Part shown: positions 10,204 through 19,577 of the stretch, piece after piece | Layout of the letters: each line of letters opens with the position of its first letter | Numbering within the stretch: the first letter of the stretch is position 1 | Source: Pleurotus djamor | Lineage: Eukaryota; Basidiomycota; Agaricomycetes; Agaricales; Pleurotaceae | Assembly (NCBI GenBank): GCA_029747585.1 | Contig: JAPEVF010000587.1 | Location: forward strand, 1-29,014 | DNA: 29,014 nt | Direction of reading: 5' to 3' | Notes under the pieces: model-generated | Seen by the model: only the letters and a program-made list of their open reading frames with translations | Database searches by the model: none | What the model was told of the DNA's origin: nothing | Position numbers and translations under genes: made by a program

Positions 10204-10300
10204 ATCTGCCTGCGGAATAGTACTTAATGTTTTAGTTTTTATTGTGCTTTTTGGAGAAGCATTAATATACGGACAGGGTAATGAAATGAAGTTTGTACAT
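10204..10300. repeat. Near-identical duplicate end block, copy B
   Basis: Partner of 5206-5300. Its left edge abuts the truncated oxidoreductase fragment. It contains the stop codon (10239-10241) and the probable 3' UTR of the open-frame F-box gene. A 2-bp insertion relative to copy A sets the reading frame that ends at this stop. Confidence 0.85.
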
Positions 10301-12033
10301 GGTTGATATGACGCTCAATCTCGTGAAACGTTGTATCTCCCTGCAACCCGTTAAGCACATCCATGATCACAAAAATTTGGTACGACATTGACTCACATGA
10401 AGCCGCGCTGTTGGACTTCAATTCGCTTGTTGGATCCATGTGTCCTGTACCCATAAAGCTCCGTATACTCAAGATACGTTGGGCAACAAATCGCATGGCA
10501 TCGTAATCTACCTGACGATCACCCAGCGTGGATGGAGGCGCGTACACGATTGTCAAGTCGACCAAATTCCATTCTGGATAGCTACACTGAGCCAAGATGG
10601 CAGGATCTTGGATTGAAGGCTAGATAATGCACGTCAATCTGAGAAAACGTCCGTTCAAGGAAAACTGTAACGAATTCGACGCACGCATGAATGGACGGGG
10701 TTGTATAACATGGAGACCGCGGAGAGGGCGTGTAAAGACGGGAATGTCCGTGATAGATGATCGAAGAGTAGAGATGCTACGTAGGGAACTTCGATTTGAA
10801 GTTCTCGCAGGCGGTCTCCTAACCCAGAGCGTTCGAATGCTTGAAAGATAGGTAAGATGTCCCGCTTGAACGTGACGGGACCCCCAAAAGAAACCTTGAG
10901 ACGAACCAGGCGTCTGAACTTCAGATTTCCAGCATCCCAAGGCGTGCAACCGAAAAACGCGTAAGGGAGAGAAATGTGTAGGGAATGGAGGTTGGGGAGA
11001 TCGAGGGATGACATGAAATTCGGGCTCGGGGCGAGGTGTAGCAAGGGGGAGAGAAAGAGTTCCTGGAGAGTCGGGCCGTGTTTGTTCAAGAAAGGTGTGA
11101 TGGATATATGAGATGATGGGACTTCCAGTATTCGGAGGTCGGGGATGCAATCTGAAATGGGAATTCATAAGAAGACAGACAGGTCCCTTTTAAGGGCTGG
11201 GAGGTACGCACCAAGACTCTCCATTAACCCGGGTACAGGGAATAGACAAAGCCTCAGAGAAGTAACTTTCGACGCCGAAGAGACGATGTTTGTAAAGGCA
11301 GCCACGGCTGCTATTGCCTTTGGTTCCACGGAAGTCCAATCAGAGACTACAAGCTTCAGGTCTCTGACGGCGGATGGCATTTTGAACGCGTCGGCCAAAA
11401 GGGTCGATGTAATTCCTATCGGAGCATAGAGGGCTAGGGACTGGACGCGTAGAGAAACTACTTTCCATAGGTCTCGTAGGATAGATATCCCAAGCTCGCC
11501 AAGACCAAGCGAAGAGGTGTCGTCATGATAGAAGATGTGTAGTTCTTTGACATTGAACATTTCATGAAGCGCCTTAAGGAGGATGGAGATAGCACCTTTG
11601 GTGCTAGCTCGACTTCGATGTGGATCCTTGCTTCGTTTGAGCAGAAGGCGCTCCATAATGACGATCACCTTGCGTTTCTGTTTGAAATACGACTCTGTGA
11701 CTTTGAAGCTCACAACATCTAAGGCGAGATCAATTCGGCGAACGCGTCGGGCGATACGCTTATGCCTAAACCAAAAAGACCAAGTAAGTGAATTGGGATT
11801 GCTCTTACATGGACACTAGTGACTGGCCTTGTCAAATTGCGAAGCCGAGCAATGGCATACGGTTTCGCGAGACCTATGTTCAGGCGTCTATAGACGACGT
11901 CCATCCCAAACTCATAGAGTGCTCTGTTTACCCCGCAAAGCCTGGGGAAATATGCGGATGGCAAGTAGGACGCGATTCGAGTCCATAGTTCGAAGGGGAG
12001 CTGAATAGCGACATGGTCATGTTTGAGATCCAT
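10239..12033 (-). CDS. F-box protein with LRR-like repeats
   Basis: F-box proteins link substrates to SCF ubiquitin ligases; this one is of the lineage-expanded Agaricomycete type, with unknown target. Exons complement(10239..10619, 10685..11151, 11212..11758, 11809..12033), 539 residues, phases consistent. The F-box is at about residues 11-50 (AIQLPFELWTRIASYLP, LCGVNRALYEFGMD). The rest shows spaced beta-strand/loop units resembling degenerate leucine-rich repeats (VKELHIFYHD, VRDLKLVVSDW, LHSLHISLP, LRELQIEVPY). The C-terminal exon (PEWNLVDLTIVYAPP) is conserved in the decayed copy. The first intron is unusual: the donor used by the other copy is lost (GGCCAGT in place of GGTAAGT). A donor 19 nt further on (GTAAGA) with an acceptor 7 nt further on (CATAAG) keeps the frame open. 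Whether the protein is made is unknown, but the open frame argues for function. Confidence 0.8.
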
Positions 12034-12965
12034 GTGCCTGTGGATGAATCCGGGGGTAGTGATTGGAGCAAAGCTCGCAAGGAAGCTTTAAACGACCCAG
12101 CAAGGCGCTTCGAAGAGGGCGCAGCCTGATTCATTCCAGCGCTACAAGTCGGCTCATTCATCAGATGGCATCTGGCAAATCGAAGGCGGTACCCCGTCAT
12201 AGGGTTATACGAGAGCGCCAGAAAAGGACAATGTTTCGGCCAAAGCACAGTTATCAGGCGTGTCATATCACCCGGGGGAAATGCTGCCCAGCATTCTATA
12301 AACTTGTTCTAACTTCTCAGCGCCAGCCTCGTGCACGATGCTTCCAGACTTAACTGGAATTTTATTCCTGGCGATGGGAATCAAAGTAGCCAGAGTCAGG
12401 TCGGGGCATTGTTGGGTGCCTACGAGAAAGAAAAGCATCCAGTGAGTAACTACCATCGACCAACTATGTGGTGTGATGACTCACTTCGCTATGATCGCAA
12501 CTGGGACTCAGCTGGAAGTTGGTTAGACTCGGAATGGAACTGGCAGGCGGTTATAGACCAGCTTCTTGTCCCACACTCAAGTGTCCTGGGCTCACAGCGA
12601 TGCCGCCCAGATACTGAGCCGAAGGGATATTTCATCAAGATTTTCTACAAGGCGTGAAGCAAGCATGAAGTGCGATATGTTCGTTCGCGGTTCAAGTCAT
12701 GCAAGAGCAGTGTCCGGCGCTCGACCAACCAGACTCCGACCCCACATCAACTTCCTTTCTTTCTTTCATTTCATACGAAGCCAATCCGCCCAGGATTATT
12801 ATGTACGTATGTGAGTGGAATAGATGATACTGACAAGTCAGGAAATCCTAACGTAATCGAAGAAGTGCCTACGTGAACGTCTGCGCTGTGGAGTTAACCA
12901 TAACGAAAACCTATCCAATTCGGAAGGGAAATCTCCAGTCCATCTGAGTACCTACTCCCGCATTT
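12034..12965. other. Intergenic region between F-box gene and oxidoreductase
   Basis: The first 130 bp resemble the sequence upstream of the decayed F-box copy (about 7040-7120), for example a shared TGATTCATyCC.GCGCTA element at 12129-12145 and 7083-7101, so the duplication includes some promoter. The remaining 800 bp contain a 108-codon open frame (12331-12657) with no recognisable motif, and nothing else I can support. Confidence 0.45.
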
Positions 12966-14314
12966 TCACTGCGTCACTGTCGGGTCAACCTTGACGATGA
13001 CTTTGCCAGTGGCCCTCGATGTCATCAAACGCTCATAGGCCTTGACGGTATCTTCCAACGGGAACACGGAGTCCACGACTCCCTTCAACTCGCCTAGAGA
13101 CATGTCTTTGCGTCAGCGAAGATTCGCGGATCCAAGTGTAAAGAGGATTTTCTGACCTTGTGCAATCAAGTCCCCCAGCGTTTGAAGATATCTTCGGTCT
13201 TCCCTGACAGCCGCGATGCTACAACATGCACATAAATGACAGGCCCTACAAGCACGAAAGACAGTCCAACTTACACGAACTTCCGGTTGACACCGCCTAG
13301 CCAGACAGGTCGCTGCATTGCGATGGCTAGTCTGATGAAGTTGCCTAGCTCTTTCCATGACGGCAAGGGCCCCAGATGGACAAAAACACCTTGAGGAGCG
13401 AGATACGCTGGACTGTTGTTATATAATGATGGATCCAGAAGGGCCGCCGCATCGATGATTGCATGGAACTTCGGGCTGGGGGCGTTTGATTCTAGATGAA
13501 CATGTAGTGGTCCTTTCGTGTAGTCGATGAACTGAAACGCGGCAAAGTTCAGTATTTTATCAAAAAGTGAAGAGATATTCGCGACTATAGCTCACTTCGT
13601 CTGCACCCATTCGCCTAACCAATTCCTCGTTTTTACCGGATGCGCTGGCTGTCACTTTTATGCCTCGAGATTTCGCAAGTTGAATGGCGTATAAGCCGAC
13701 AGCGGTGCTTCCTCCATTGATAAAAACGCTTTGGCCTTCCTCTAGGCGAGCGTCTTCAAACAACGCTTGGTATGCTGTTTGTGCAGTGAGCGAAACTCCG
13801 GCTGCTTCGATAACGCTGATATTTGAGGGCCGATGAACGAGAGAGTTGTAAGAAACGACCGCATATTCTGCTAGACTCCCCTGCTTCGTTTTAATCGCAT
13901 TCTCTTCGGCTCACATGTGAGAACAATGCAAACAGGCGACAAGCGTGTGTACTCACGAACAGTGATAAATCCGAAGACCTCGTCGCCTTCCTTGAACTCG
14001 GTGCCATTCCCGTTTACAACGACTCCAGCGAAGTCACGTCCAGCAGGGAGTGGTCGTCCGACCGCAAAGTTGGGAGCGATTTTCATTAACTTGTAGTCCC
14101 TGTTATGCACTGATATATCAGGGTATCAAGTGGCCCATTAAAATGATGGTACATACACAGGATTCAGGCCAGCGGCTTGGATTTTTACTAGCACATGGTC
14201 CTTCTTGATATCAATAGGCACTGGCCAGTCTGTTTTGAAGCGTAGAGCGACAGATGGGTGGCCACGGGCGACTTCTAGCCAAGCTCTCTGGACTTTTGGA
14301 ATTTGGGATGACAT
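12966..14314 (-). CDS. MDR-family oxidoreductase (zinc-free alcohol dehydrogenase / quinone or enoyl reductase type)
   Basis: Medium-chain NAD(P)H-dependent reductase acting on quinones, enoyl or carbonyl substrates; the real substrate cannot be told. Exons complement(12966..13093, 13157..13218, 13275..13531, 13596..13903, 13957..14099, 14157..14314), 351 residues, all phases agree. The GroES-like N-terminal domain shows VKIQAAGLNPVDYKLMK and AGRDFAGVVV. The linker AIKTKQGSLAEYAVV is typical of fungal members. The Rossmann nucleotide-binding motif is INGGSTAVGLYAIQLAKSRG at residues 162-181. The structural zinc Cys cluster is absent, as expected for quinone-oxidoreductase-like members. The C-terminus ends in LMTSRATGKVIVKVDP. 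A further in-frame ATG at 14335 is possible; MSSQIPK at 14314 is preferred. A truncated relative lies at 9871-10199. Confidence 0.88.
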
Positions 14315-14656
14315 GAGGGTTGGTGGATAACCCAATTGTCAGGCGATGGGAACATTAAATATAGTCGATGACGCGTGCGGAAGTAATCACGGTAGAGCGG
14401 TTGCGCTTCTAAAGCACTAAAATCGAGCCTTAGGAATAATTCGTCATGCGTTGGCTGACTCAGTCAGTGATGAGCAAGACTGGGACGCACGCAGTAACAA
14501 CAAGACCGCGTCAGCTCTGTATATCGGCAGGACAAAACCACAGAGTAGATAGAGCACATACATAGAGATCACAAGTGACAAGTCCAACGTGTCCAAGATA
14601 AACGATAAATACAGGGTACGTCGCGGGCGTTAACGAGGTCATGACGAGTCAGGTAA
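14315..14656. other. Intergenic region
   Basis: 342 bp between two minus-strand genes: the 3' flank of the membrane-protein gene and upstream sequence of the oxidoreductase gene. No further signal recognised. Confidence 0.4.
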
Positions 14657-15907
14657 CTACTTGGTCATTGTCCTGGAGTGGGTTGTTTCCTGGGAGTATA
14701 TCGACGACGCTGTGGGACTCGACGGCCATGCTGACTGGGCAGATGGACCCTGGGGACTCGCAGACAGAACAACCGGCACCATAGCTGAGGTTGAGGTTGC
14801 AACCTCTACTGATGATGTCGACGGATGTGGATCGTCGGAAGGGGTTGAATGGGTTGTGGATGATGCCAAGTCATCAGGACGCCTTGGGGTTAACGGACGA
14901 GGACCTTTGATCGGAGGAACCGATATACGCGATGGAAGGGGACCAGACGGAGCTGTTACATCTGCTAGACTTGATGGCGATATACCGTGCACGCTTTGGC
15001 CTGAGGCTTCTGGTTGAAAGGTCTCGCTAAATTGGAGTGAAGGAAGTCGATATTCAGCCTTGGTACGTGAACTCAAGGTCGATGGTTCGGTCGAGGTTGA
15101 AGAAGTGCTTGGAGCAGCTTCGTATGGCGGAGGGGGTGCCGGTGCGGGGAGGGGTTCGTGGACAACGACGTACGTCGCGGTTGCAGGCGTGGCAACGGAA
15201 TGTGGGTGTTGGCCTGCGCTGACGAACGCCGAGTAAGGGGCGATGGTAGAAGGCGACGGTGCCGACATAGGGATGGCGACGCGGAGCGAGTGTTTAATGC
15301 TCGGTAGGCCGGCTAGGGCTTCATGGACCCCCGCAACAGAGAATGCACTAGGAGACGTTGGTACTGGGCTGCTTTCCATTGTGTACCCCGACATCGAAGG
15401 ACCGCTCAACGGGTAGTTGGGTCTTGACAGTCCCGCAGCAAACTGCGGCATACGCATCGACTCCTCTTGGAACCCATATCCACCATGTTCATACACCCTA
15501 TGCTCCTCGATCCTCCCAAGATCATATGAGCCTCCATACGAGCCTCCAACTCCGTGATCGCTGGGCCAATGCTGCGAGGAGCGAGCACCTTCCTTGAGTA
15601 AAGGCGCCGTACCATTTTCGGGATCGACCAGGCTTGTGCGTTTGATATAATGGTACGGCCGAGGTCGCATAGGATCCGAGTCTGTGTCTGGCATAGGTCG
15701 AAGCATACCTTCTTCATCTTCCTGCCTTCGTTCCCCTTGTTTTGCTCGACGTCGCCGGTTCATCCTGCTGATCACGGTATACACTGCCGCGATCATGGCT
15801 GCGACCACCACGAGTCCGATGGCCAGCCCAGCGATTGAAGCAACGGTCATTCCTGCTGATGTGCCTTCATCCCGACGCCATTCGTTGTGCGAGGCCACGG
15901 ACATCAT
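14657..15907 (-). CDS. Single-pass membrane protein with Ser/Pro-rich cytoplasmic tail
   Basis: Not a family with a known function, though proteins of this layout are common in basidiomycetes. One exon, 416 residues, from the tandem ATGs at 15907. A short hydrophilic N-terminus is followed by one membrane helix at about residues 19-44 (AGLAIGLVVVAAMIAAVYTV), then a strongly basic stretch RMNRRRRAKQGERR. By the positive-inside rule the N-terminus is outside and the long tail inside. The tail of about 365 residues is disordered and rich in Ser, Pro and Thr, with a PAPAPPPPYEA motif of the PPxY/SH3-ligand type. It may be a scaffold or sensor, but that is inference. The open frame continues upstream without an ATG, so a further 5' exon cannot be ruled out. 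Confidence 0.65.
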   Translation of the reverse strand: MMSVASHNEWRRDEGTSAGMTVASIAGLAIGLVVVAAMIAAVYTVISRMNRRRRAKQGERRQEDEEGMLRPMPDTDSDPMRPRPYHYIKRTSLVDPENGTAPLLKEGARSSQHWPSDHGVGGSYGGSYDLGRIEEHRVYEHGGYGFQEESMRMPQFAAGLSRPNYPLSGPSMSGYTMESSPVPTSPSAFSVAGVHEALAGLPSIKHSLRVAIPMSAPSPSTIAPYSAFVSAGQHPHSVATPATATYVVVHEPLPAPAPPPPYEAAPSTSSTSTEPSTLSSRTKAEYRLPSLQFSETFQPEASGQSVHGISPSSLADVTAPSGPLPSRISVPPIKGPRPLTPRRPDDLASSTTHSTPSDDPHPSTSSVEVATSTSAMVPVVLSASPQGPSAQSAWPSSPTASSIYSQETTHSRTMTK

Positions 15908-16672
15908 AGGAGAGAAAGGAACGGTGGAAGAGGAGAACAAGGTTGATTTTGGAACGCGCGCCAGGGCGCGGCTGCAAAATTAGGTCATGCAGGGTCGAGT
16001 CTTGGCAAAGACCGTGCCACCCGACGAGCCCTATTCAATGGCCGTGCTCATGGTGAATCTTGTGCGACCAAAAGAAAGTCAGGTAATGCAGCGTTTGAAA
16101 TAGATAGAGCGCGGTCGGTGCCCTACATTGTGAGCCCGTTAGCAAGTCTCAAGTTTGATGAATTACAAAAATCGCATTGGTTGAATCGAACAAAGTTGAT
16201 GATGCAAAAAGGTATGTGCTCAAAAGCTATATTTCCNATGTATTCGCTTTTTTATGCGAGATGATGAGATGGTGTGAGATGGTGGTTGTGGGCAAGGATG
16301 TGGGCGAGGGCGTCTAAAGTGACATTACAGGCACTGGCCGACGTGTGCGTCCCAGTTGCTTTGATGCTAAGATCATTTATTGAGGTATTTGCGTTGTATA
16401 TATATACTGACCCAAAGAAGGTGCACCAAAGGGTACTCAGTCACTTACGACACCACGTCGATACGCTCGAATTTGAATGCTCCCTATCCCATTACTTAGG
16501 AGCCAGGGGCCCCAAAACAAAAACAAAAACAGAATTCCTTACTCGCGAAGGCCCATGGAATATTGACGAAATATAGCAAGTCGTATAAAGAGCTAAAGCT
16601 CGCTCGGATCGGTATTTGTGAGCACAGACGTGTAAAACATTTTACAGCATCGAATACATTGAGAAGAAATAT
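15908..16672. other. Intergenic region
   Basis: About 765 bp upstream of the membrane-protein gene and downstream of the cupredoxin gene. A plus-strand open frame at 16274-16576 has no recognisable feature. One ambiguous base at 16237. Nothing else supported. Confidence 0.4.
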
Positions 16673-17245
16673 TTACGAAGCCCTAGCGTTGGCGAGGAAC
16701 TGATCGAAAGTCTGCTGAGCCGTTGGGTTGATCGCCATCACCATGCCCATCCTGCAGTGACCACCAGCGGCTTGAGCGCAAGCGACGAATTGAGGGGCGG
16801 TGGTGGTGATCGTCACCGTCGTAGAAGGTGTTTGACCACCGACGGCGTTGAAGCTGAGAGAAAAGGAGAGCATGGTTAAGCTTCCAGACCGAGGGTAGTC
16901 AACATAGGGAGGGTCTACTTACTACCCCGTGTCGAATTGTCCTGGAACACCACCATCGGGTGGGGGGCACGGAGTATCGAAGAACGTGGTAGTTGCCGAG
17001 TCTAGAAACAGAAAACCAGAACGAAAAGTCGGAACAAGGTGCGTGAGTGGTTCGCTATTGGGGGTTTATATGATTCCAAGGAACTTACGGTTTCGCGATA
17101 GGAAGGTGAACGTGATGGTGTCACCAACGTTGGCAACAACAGAGGTGGGGGAGAAAGCAAATGAGTTGCTAGCTCCAACACTAACGGGGATATTTTTGCC
17201 AAAGGCAAGAGGAAGAAGGGCGAGTGCGAATGCAGCGAACTTCAT
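16673..17245 (-). CDS. Secreted blue-copper cupredoxin
   Basis: Small extracellular cupredoxin of the phytocyanin-like type common in mushroom-forming fungi; probably an electron-transfer or copper-binding surface protein. Exons complement(16673..16853, 16923..17001, 17089..17245), 138 residues. MKFAAFALALLPLAFG is the signal peptide. After splicing, all four type-1 copper ligands are in place: His53 (SRNHSATTTFFDTPC, the His codon is created by the first splice), Cys104 (FVACAQ), His111 (GGHC) and Met116 (MGMV). A Cys64-Cys112 pair would give the usual disulfide. The opening strand NSFAFSPTSVVANVGDTITF is typical. No GPI signal or Ser-rich tail is present, so it is likely free and soluble. 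A TATA box lies 81 bp upstream of the ATG. Confidence 0.9.
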
Positions 17246-17325
17246 AGCGACTGGTAAGGGTAAGACAACGAGAAACTGTTGCTACTTGCTCTTGATAGAG
17301 TAAAGAAAAGATCCTCCAGCGAGCC

Positions 17326-17333
17326 TTTTTATA
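17326..17333 (-). promoter_or_regulatory. TATA box of the cupredoxin gene
   Basis: TATAAAAA on the minus strand (GGTATAAAAAGGC), 81 bp upstream of the ATG at 17245. Confidence 0.55.
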
Positions 17334-19577
17334 CCGTTCGACGAGTATGAGCAATGGCCAAGAACCGGCGGAGTGGAAGAACACGATGATGGTACGGCCC
17401 ATTCCTTTCGTGGATGTGTGAAGCCGTGACGCAGAAAAGCCTCATACGGGGCCGTCTGGGTGGGAGGCCGAGTTATAGACTATGGGAAAACGAGTCTTTT
17501 TTGCACGGTGCTTGAGAAAAGCGTAGGGACTATTCCCACTAGTAGCAACGCCGTACCTGAATAGACATAACCCGACGTTCGCCGCCCGTTGGCGCGTTGG
17601 AAGGAGGCACCGTATTGGACGGAAGGAAGGAGACTGATTGAATAGCGTGAGGAGATATCAGAGGATCGTAGCTGCGGCAGAAGAACCAGGGCTGCTCCGG
17701 CCGAGTATACGTGTATTTGTATTTTTGTAGGCTGAGGAAAAACCAAAGCCTCGAGTTCGTTGGGACCTGCTGATTGACGGGTCTTTCACATCGTCGTGGG
17801 TTGAGTAAGTCACGTTGACTTCTAGTGGGGAAGCATAAGTGAAGGATGGTTAACATAGAACCGAAAGAGAGAGGGTGCTTCGGGTGCTGAATTGGCAGTC
17901 ATCCATCCGAGGGCGAGCACAGATGCGGTTTAAAGCCAAGAAAAGGCCAGATGTCTCTTCAAAAGCAAGGCAGCCGCTCTGTTTCCCTTTAGCTTCACGC
18001 CGAGATATGGAAGGACCCATGAAACAAGAAAAAATGATGATCAGAGAGGCGCGAAGGTGAGAGAGATACCACACCAGCTTCATGGGTCATGATACAAGGG
18101 GGCCGAATAGTGGTGCCCGGATTCTCAGTGTCCTGTCGGAAAGCAAGACTTGCAGCGGCTTTCCTTTCATTCCGGCGGTATCAAGAGTGGCTGAGATAGT
18201 TAGAATTCTTAGTTGAAAAAGGATGAAAAATCTCCAAGTCACTACGGAGCCAGATGTTGTCAACAAAGTTTGCAACAAAGCTTAGTTATTGACGATGCAC
18301 ACTTACTGAGATAGAGCATGGGCCACTGGGTAAGTTGTTTTTAGTCGAAACACAACAATGAGAGGTATGGACATGTTCAAGAATCAGAGTACGTTGACTC
18401 TTTAGTCTCTGCCAGCGCCAGACCAACTCTCGCCCCTGTCTCAGGTGATCGCGTCAACACGCTTCGTCCGGGCCGCTTTCCGCTTTGAAGCGAACCTTGA
18501 AACTTACAGCTCACACCGCGGTCCACCGCCTCGTACTCGCAAAAACCTGTTCACTCGCATATTTCCGATTGTCGCAAAGAAAATATATCCATCAGTGAAG
18601 CAGATCACCCGTCAAGCATTTTGAAATCGCGTCGAAACGGGACACCGACAATACCTGATGATGATGCACCCACAGATACTATGCAACTGATGTACGACAG
18701 CACATATGAAGTTGCATTCTCGGAGGACGGCTGATTTCATGTTGAGAGCTCCGGGTAAGTCTTGTCTATCATGGTTTTCCCTCCACCAAAGTGTTTCAAC
18801 AGGAATTGCCAGCCAGACACCATGCCGCAGTGTGCTCGCTCAAGGATCGCCCGGTGGCATGTTTATCGTTGATCCCTGATCCAAAGGATTTCGAGACACT
18901 ATCAAGCACCACCTTTGGCTTGTATTTGAAGCCAAAGATCAAAGGCGACTTGATTCAATGTGGTAGGTCTTTTCCATCAATTCAACACTGGTCATGCGTA
19001 GTTAGCTGACCCTGGGTGCAAGATCTGCGCTTTCATGTGCTATGTACCCGTCGAATTGCATATTCTTCGTCGTCGGAGGCCTTCCAATTGGCAAAAACTT
19101 CGGTCCCCGTGGCTAGTGTGGCGGCTTCGCTGTGATGTGTTGTTTTACTCTGTCTCGAATTCAACGGCACGACAGCCAAGCCATTCCATCTCGCACTGCG
19201 GGCCAATCAGTGCTACCACCGCGCCTCAGAAATAGCCCACGCCCTTCTTCCATCAAGACCTGCACATGGCCGCGACGTACATCTCCTCGGCTGTTCCAGT
19301 TTCTTCCCATAAAGAGCAAGCATTCGGGGGATTGCTTGTTTCAAAGACTCCAAATAAACAATTTTGACATGCGAGATTCTGCTGCGGCACACGCGCTTGT
19401 CGTCTTCGCGAAGCCACTCCTCGTGCTGAACCTGCATCGATGCCCGAGTTTTTGACACAAGGGGACGGAATTTCCCTTCCCACAAGTTTTGACGAACGAA
19501 CGTGCGACCTTAGCCTGGCCATTTAACAAGCCCGGTCTCACGTCCTCGACGCAAGTGCGTAGACGACGACGAGCAAG
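17334..19577. other. Long stretch without an assignable gene
   Basis: About 2.2 kb. Overlapping short minus-strand frames at 17480-18280 look like chance. Between about 18790 and 19240 the plus strand has stretches of protein-like composition in different frames (for example a 55-codon run ending near 18960 at a GTAGGT donor-like site), but I could not assemble a coherent gene or recognise a family. It may be a decayed gene or non-coding sequence; the last part is the upstream region of the phytase-like gene. Confidence 0.35.

Noticed and set aside
10620..11168. 182-codon minus-strand frame overlapping the third F-box exon
   Set aside because: Pro/Ser/Arg-rich shadow; the alternative frame continues the spliced protein and is conserved in the decayed copy.
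5814..12000. TTCGAATC/TTCGAGTC-like strings that could be tRNA B boxes
   Set aside because: They lie inside F-box exons or lack a matching A box and cloverleaf stems.
12331..12657. 108-codon plus-strand frame between the F-box gene and the oxidoreductase
   Set aside because: Low information, no homology recognised and no splice context; left as intergenic.
17480..18278. Cluster of overlapping minus-strand open frames upstream of the cupredoxin gene
   Set aside because: They overlap in several frames without motifs; more likely chance or promoter sequence.
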